Source of the DNA: Rhizopus sp. PT2906
Taxonomy: Eukaryota > Mucoromycota > Mucoromycetes > Mucorales > Rhizopodaceae
Direction: 5' to 3'
Assembly (NCBI GenBank): GCA_025529335.1
Contig: JAMYHX010000788.1
Location: forward strand, 1 to 12,382
DNA length: 12,382 nucleotides
The position numbers and the translations under genes are program-made. Below the pieces are notes generated by a model. The model did not search any database, was not told the origin of the DNA, and worked only from the letters and a program-made list of their open reading frames with translations. How positions within the stretch are numbered: the first letter of the stretch is position 1; each line of letters opens with the position of its first letter. Positions 8,026 through 12,382 of the stretch are shown in pieces.

Positions 8026-9150
8026 CTACTTTTTAGTAAAGAAGCTTGTCAATGTTTTCATGCCTTTGGTATTCACTTTTGCTAAGCTCCTTGGCACAGC
8101 TGCTTTCTTTTTCTATGATCATAGTTTAGCATATGATTATTCTATACATCTGATATACCTTTGGCGTGTCAGCATCCATCATTCTTTCTTCATAACTTGT
8201 ACGTTTAAAATAAGAAGTCGGTGAAACGTCGGTAGCATAGTTTGTTAGTTCATTTTGTTGTTCTTCCTTAGCTTCTTCTAGACTATAATAGATATAAGTA
8301 ATGATGACAACACACACACACACACACACATGTATACATACCCCATCTTGTTTAATAATTTTTTGAACCAAGCTTGTGATAAATAATTGGCAATGGTATA
8401 TACAGCTTCTAATTTCATGTATTCTTTAGTTTGTCCTGTTTGTTCAAAGCTTCTCTTGAAAGTATCATTTTCTAATACTCGGTTCACTTTCTTAACAAGC
8501 CAATTTAATACAAGGTCTTCATTTAGTCTATATACAAGTACGCCCACATCCTGTACATCACACAAGTGTTTTAATTGATCTTCGGAAACAAAGTTGGTCA
8601 GTCTATGAACATCAATAGGTCTATCGTCATCATCGTCTTCTTCATCATGTTCAATAATGACATTGTCTCTAGTAAAGATATCATCCAATGTACGAAACTG
8701 GTTTCCTACAGATGCTCTTTCTAATATGGGTAAACATATAAATAATGGATCTATGGGTGAAATGAATCGAACAGCTCCATCTATAATATAAATATATATA
8801 TGTGAGCATGACTGTATAAGGAAATAGAAGGGGATAAGTGTGTGTGTGTGTGTGTACCTTTGTACATATTGCCATCAATTAACCAAGAACTCTTTCTTCC
8901 TGGACCAGTGACTCTTTGTATTTCAAATAATTGATTTAAATGATTATGAAAATAGATAGCAATCCTATCTACAGTTTATATTAGTCTAAGCTATCTCTTT
9001 GACTTAATCTTTCTTACTTGATCTCGGACAAGGTAAACTGAGTTCTACAAAGTTGTCAACATCTATTCCAAAATAGAGTTTTAGCTTTCATGTATATCTT
9101 TATAACATATTACTTTGATTCGTCTTGTCTATAAATGCAACAAATGCCAT
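8026..9150 (-). CDS. Ribonuclease H2 subunit B, six exons
   Basis: Exons: 9150-9114, 9062-9018, 8968-8858, 8780-8342, 8282-8159, 8112-8026, giving 280 aa. Introns are 46-77 bp, all GT-AG, phases consistent. RNase H2 is a nuclear trimer that removes single ribonucleotides and RNA:DNA hybrids from DNA; B is a non-catalytic scaffold subunit. Residues 1-82 form the triple-barrel part: MAFVAFID, RSNRIAIYFHNHLNQLFEIQRV, SSWLIDG and ISPIDPLFICLP (71-82), which aligns with the human TPVDPLFLLL block. A helical part follows (LKHLCDVQ... LVLNWLVKKVNRVLEN, LEAVYTIANYLSQAW), interrupted by an acidic insert (HDEEDDDDD). The C-terminus LAKVNTKGMKTLTSFFTKK matches the conserved tail with a PIP-box-like motif ending in FF (276-277), used for PCNA binding. 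I chose the first in-frame ATG after a stop-rich leader; an earlier exon cannot be excluded. Confidence 0.92.
8311..8330. repeat. (CA)10 microsatellite in RNase H2B intron 4
   Basis: Ten CA units on the plus strand; the pre-mRNA has (UG)10. It lies in the 59-bp intron 8341-8283, 11 nt after the donor. Confidence 0.97.
8838..8855. repeat. (GT)9 microsatellite in RNase H2B intron 3
   Basis: Nine GT units on the plus strand; the pre-mRNA has (AC)9 starting 2 nt into the intron, so the donor itself reads GUACAC. The intron spans 8857-8781 (77 bp, the longest of this gene). Confidence 0.97.
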
Positions 9151-9180
9151 GAGAGAAAAAGAACTAAAAAATTTTATTCG

Positions 9181-9192
9181 CGTCATTTGACG
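9181..9192. promoter_or_regulatory. Inverted TGACG half-sites (CRE/ATF-like) upstream of RNase H2B
   Basis: CGTCA at 9181-9185 and TGACG at 9188-9192 are exact reverse complements with a TT spacer. The right half extends to TGACGTG. Facing half-sites at this spacing suit a bZIP dimer; the factor is unknown. Confidence 0.35.
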
Positions 9193-9290
9193 TGCAATGA
9201 ACCTGAATTCCCCCTTTATTAGGATACAAATCTGTTTTTGATCTCCGCCAATTAGTCTCAAAAAAAGGGAAAAAGGTTAATTATATTAGT

Positions 9291-9348
9291 TCCCTTTTTC
9301 TCTCTCTTTTTTTTTTTTTTCTTTCTTCCTTTTTCTTCCTTTTTTTCT
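9291..9348. repeat. 58-nt pure pyrimidine tract in the dynactin promoter
   Basis: There is an uninterrupted C/T run on the plus strand, with a T16 core, about 125 bp upstream of the dynactin ATG. Such tracts occur in fungal core promoters and may exclude nucleosomes. The purine-rich stretch at 9260-9276 could pair with part of it (AAAAAGGGA 9262-9270 with TCCCTTTTT 9291-9299). Confidence 0.75.
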
Positions 9349-9472
9349 ATACTCTTGATAGCCTTTATTTTCTGTTTATTGAATAAAGAGGGACCCTTTC
9401 TTTTATTTATATAGAGAAACAAAGTGTCTATCTCAGATTTTTTATTGTGGCTCTTTACAGGGAAAACATCTC

Positions 9473-12382
9473 ATGTCCAGTATAAAACGACAATCAGTCA
9501 ACAGCAGTAAAGAGGAAATCAATATTGGTTCTCGAGTATTGGTCAACAATGATCTTGTTGGTGTTGTCAAGTATGTGGGTGCAACTAGCTTTCAGACTGG
9601 AAAATGGATTGGTGTTGAGCTTGATGAACCAGAAGGAAAGAATAGTGGAGTGGTTCAAGGAAAGAGATATTTTGACTGTAAAGCAAACCATGGGATGTTT
9701 GTTAGACCAGCCAATGTGAAATTGCTAGAGGTAATCAATATACATAGAATATACATGTACATGTATTCATCATTTGTGTTAGTCTCCTTCTTCAAATGAA
9801 AAAAGAACATCTGTACCAACTCAGCGAAGAAAGTCAGTTGCAGCACCTGCTCAAAGAAGGAAATCAGTTGTAGAACCATCCCCTCCTCCTATCAATACTA
9901 ATACTAGAAGAAAATCTATTGTTGAACCATCTTCACTTCGACGAAAATCTATTGTAGAACCATCTCCTCCTCCTCTTCCTCAAACAACCATGCAACGAAG
10001 GAAGTCAGTCGTTTCTTCTACTCCACCAGCAACAACACAAAGAAGAAAATCTGTGGTTGCTCCTACTCCCCCTTCTATACCTAATCAAAGACGAAAATCA
10101 ATTGTAGCCCCTTCACCAACAAAGAAGGCAACACATTCTCCAACCACCAAAAAGCGTCCTTCGTCTTTACTGCTACAACAACAACAACGAGAATCACCGT
10201 CCCCGCCTCCGACAGTAACAAGCAAAAGTACGGCAGCCCCTAGAAAATCTGTCATGTCATCTCATTCTATCTTGAAACGGCCCTTTCAAGCCAATTCCAA
10301 TTCAATTCTAAAGGCCAGACCTCCGATCACAGCACCTTCAACACCTAGTCATGAGATGGATCTAGACGACGACGAAATAAATAAAATTCGTGACGAGGAT
10401 AACGAATTCGATATGTTGTGTAATGACAATACGATTGCTAATACTACCATCATAGCAAGCCCTGTATCCATTGAAAAAGATGAAGAAGAGACAGCATCAG
10501 AGGATACAGCAGAAGATGACCTGATCAGTCCACCTGAAGATGAAGAAGATGAGGATGAGCCGCTTGAAGAACATCAACAGTCCTCACTTCCATCACCACC
10601 GCCACAACAACGACAACAACAACAACCTGTCTATGGTTCATTGGCATCTACAAAGCCAATAAGTAAATCAGAACAGGTAAGGCTTATATAATCTTGAATT
10701 TTCTATTCTAATTTAATTTATATATAAAAAAGATGGTTCCGCTAAAAGACTATGAGGAGCTGCGATTTAAACTTAAAATTCTTGAAGCCAAACGACAGGA
10801 AGATCGAGAACGATTCAGAGAACATGAAAAGATTAAGGAAGAGGCAGAACAATTCTTGACACTTCGAAACAAACTTCAAGACAAAATTGCAGAGCTTCAG
10901 AAGGATGTTCGAGATGCAAGAAGAGAACTAAAGGAAGTGACAGCTGAAAAGGAATCATTTGAATCCAAATATATTGAACTGTCCGAATCAGTAGAGATGC
11001 TTACTTTAGATAAAGAAGTAGCAGAGGAAAGAGCAGAAGCCTTACAGCAGGAAACGAATATCCTAAAAGACAAGATTGCAGAAATAAGTATTGATCTAGA
11101 TATTCTCAAGAAAGAAGCAGATATACTCAACAAGCCTCCAGTCAAGAAAGGAGAAGGCGACGAGGAAAGAACTGCTCTAGAAGTTATTCAGCTTGAGAGA
11201 CACAATGAAAGACTGAGGGAAGCGCTAATAAGGTAAACATTAGACCACAATGCATTTAATAGATGTTGTTAATGTCGTGTAACAAACAAAATTAGATTAC
11301 GTGATGCAACGACAGAACATGAGGCAGAATTGAACCAAAGAATCAAGCAATTGGAACAAGAAAATTTTGAACTGGAAGAGATTAGATGTAAGAAAAAACA
11401 CACATCATTTAGCTTAATAATTCATTTCTTCTGTAGACCAATATGAAAAGACAAAGGAACAACTGACTGTCACTGAAATCCTTGTGGAGGACTTGAAGAT
11501 ACAGTTGGATGATGCTATGGGTACAGAGGATCTGGTTGAACAGCTTACTGAAAAGAATCTCAACCTGACAGAAAAGATGGAAGAATTAAGAGCTACTGTT
11601 GATGACTTGGAGGCCCTAAAGGAACTTGCTGACGAACTTGAAGAGAACCATATGGAAACAGAAAAGCAACTACAAGCCGAAATTGATCATCGAGATATGT
11701 TGTTAAGGGAACAGGTTGAACGTTTAAGAGCCAACGAAGAAACAATTGCAGACTATGAAACGACGATTGAACAGTTTAGAGAACTTGTGAATCATTTGCA
11801 AAATGATTTACAAGAGTTGAAGCGCAAGGAAAAGGACGATCAGAACGAAAAGATGTCACTGAGCAGTCAATCTCAAGCCATGATGTCACTTAACCTTCAA
11901 CTTCAGACAACTGTTATGAAGGCTCAGGCTAAATCAATCGATATCGAACTACGTAAATTAGAAGCTTCTCAAGCAAACGACAGATTGAATATGATTCAAC
12001 CCTATTTACCCGAATCCTTCTTCAAGACTGAAAATGACCCCATCTCTTGTCTGCTCTTATTCAAGCGACTCGAGTTTAAATCTGACTTGATTATTAAGCA
12101 TTTAGATCAAAACTACCCAGTCAGTGAAAAGATCATGGACAATGTTACAGAAAGTTTGATTACCATCTGCGAGGTAAGGGTGACAAGTGTTTATTTTACT
12201 TTTCTAATTCAAATCATAGATAAAACAAAGAGCTGGCTGGTTAGGCTCTTTATCCGCCAGATTCCAAACTCATATCAAAAACTGTGACCCTGACACATTC
12301 ACAAGAATGGGCAGAGTTTATCTTGACCTGGTCGGTGTTGAAAGAAAGATAAACAGCATTGTCGAGTTATTCCGAACGGATC
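9473..12382 (+). CDS. Dynactin p150Glued-type subunit, six exons visible, 3' end outside the window
   Basis: Exons: 9473-9730, 9783-10676, 10733-11232, 11296-11387, 11437-12173, 12220 to the edge, giving 881 residues so far. Introns are 46-63 bp, all GT-AG. Dynactin's large subunit links dynein to microtubules and cargo. Residues 17-85 form a CAP-Gly domain (GVVKYVGATSFQTGKWIGVEL, GKNSG at 55-59, HGMFVRP) that binds tubulin/EB1-type tails. Exon 2 (87-384) is disordered: seven RRKS(V/I) repeats, an acidic block (EDDL...EDEEDEDEPLEE), then Gln-rich. From 385, VPLKDYEELRFKLKILEAKRQEDRER is the family's hallmark start of coiled coil 1, which continues to about 720. YLPESFF (771-777) and the following LLLFKRLEFKSDLIIKHL belong to the dynein-associated domain. 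CAP-Gly plus this coiled coil distinguishes it from CLIP-170. GKNSG replaces the usual GKNDG. The start Met has no competing upstream in-frame ATG. Confidence 0.94.
9822..10106 (+). repeat. Seven tandem RRKS(V/I) repeats in dynactin exon 2
   Basis: Units such as QRRKSVVEP and TRRKSIVEP recur with serines at residues 104, 114, 131, 142, 161, 176 and 192. Spacers are Pro/Ser/Thr-rich. At DNA level, GTAGAACCATC followed by CCTCCTCCT recurs near-identically (around 9870 and 9953), showing recent minisatellite-like duplication, while other units have diverged. Each unit fits the basophilic consensus RRxS (PKA) and (R/K)x(S/T)(I/L/V) (Aurora). Confidence 0.9.

Larger units (their letters stand above)
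9151..9472. promoter_or_regulatory. Divergent promoter, RNase H2B (minus) / dynactin p150 (plus)
   Basis: This 322-bp gap separates the two start codons and holds no ORF. On the RNase H2B side, CGTCA-TT-TGACG (9181-9192) is a perfect inverted repeat of two CRE/ATF-type half-sites, 31-42 bp upstream of the ATG. It overlaps TTCGCG (9177-9182), resembling E2F/MBF cell-cycle sites. A CCAAT box lies at 9248-9252. On the dynactin side, a pure pyrimidine tract (9291-9348) is followed by TATATA at 9408-9413, 60 nt before the ATG. CTCTTTACAG ending at 9460 resembles a splice acceptor and could close a leader intron. Motif assignments are by eye. Confidence 0.55.

Noticed and set aside
8681..8878. Minus-strand ORF containing THTHTHT
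   Set aside because: It reads through the (AC)9 tract of RNase H2B intron 3; the His/Thr run is a microsatellite artefact.
9291..9348. Pyrimidine tract as the polypyrimidine part of a long leader intron
   Set aside because: It is possible with the CTCTTTACAG acceptor, but the distance (over 100 nt) is far larger than any polypyrimidine-acceptor spacing in this window and no good donor is visible.
1..12382. CRISPR array, tRNA, rRNA, bacterial operon or defence system
   Set aside because: I saw no spaced direct repeats, cloverleaf-type sequence or rRNA-like block. The genes are intron-containing eukaryotic housekeeping genes.

Overview
The window looks like nuclear DNA of an early-diverging filamentous fungus, most likely Mucoromycota (Mucorales type). 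The reasons are AT-rich intergenic DNA, very short GT-AG introns (46-91 bp), recognisable eukaryotic housekeeping proteins, and two decayed fragments of a kind I associate with Mucorales genomes. The species assignment is an inference. All exon joins below were derived by hand from splice signals, reading phase and family similarity.

Layout, left to right. (1) 1-348, minus: the cut-off 3' part of a decayed DDE transposase-like ORF. (2) 458-5918, minus: a seven-exon glycogenin gene. A normal GT8 catalytic domain is followed by a tail of about 1,400 residues, giving 1,696 aa in total. (3) 5919-7106: glycogenin promoter, then relics of a plus-strand coding sequence with a GEVKPP motif and a 22-bp palindrome. 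(4) 7107-7977, minus: peptidyl-tRNA hydrolase 2 (Pth2/Bit1 family), seven exons, 183 aa. (5) 8026-9150, minus: ribonuclease H2 subunit B, six exons, 280 aa, only 48 bp upstream of Pth2. (6) 9151-9472: divergent promoter. (7) 9473-12382, plus: dynactin p150Glued-type subunit, six exons visible (881 residues), running off the right edge.

The genes do not form one pathway. They cover glycogen priming, peptidyl-tRNA recycling, removal of ribonucleotides from DNA, and dynein/microtubule transport. I see no defence system, CRISPR array, tRNA or rRNA. The points most worth a second look are the giant acidic glycogenin tail and a possible 521-aa intron-retention isoform; the seven RRKS(V/I) repeats in dynactin, held in one phase-symmetric exon; the RNase H2B-Pth2 junction, where AATAAA abuts the next ATG; and complementary AC/UG tracts in the introns on both sides of a large exon in two different genes.
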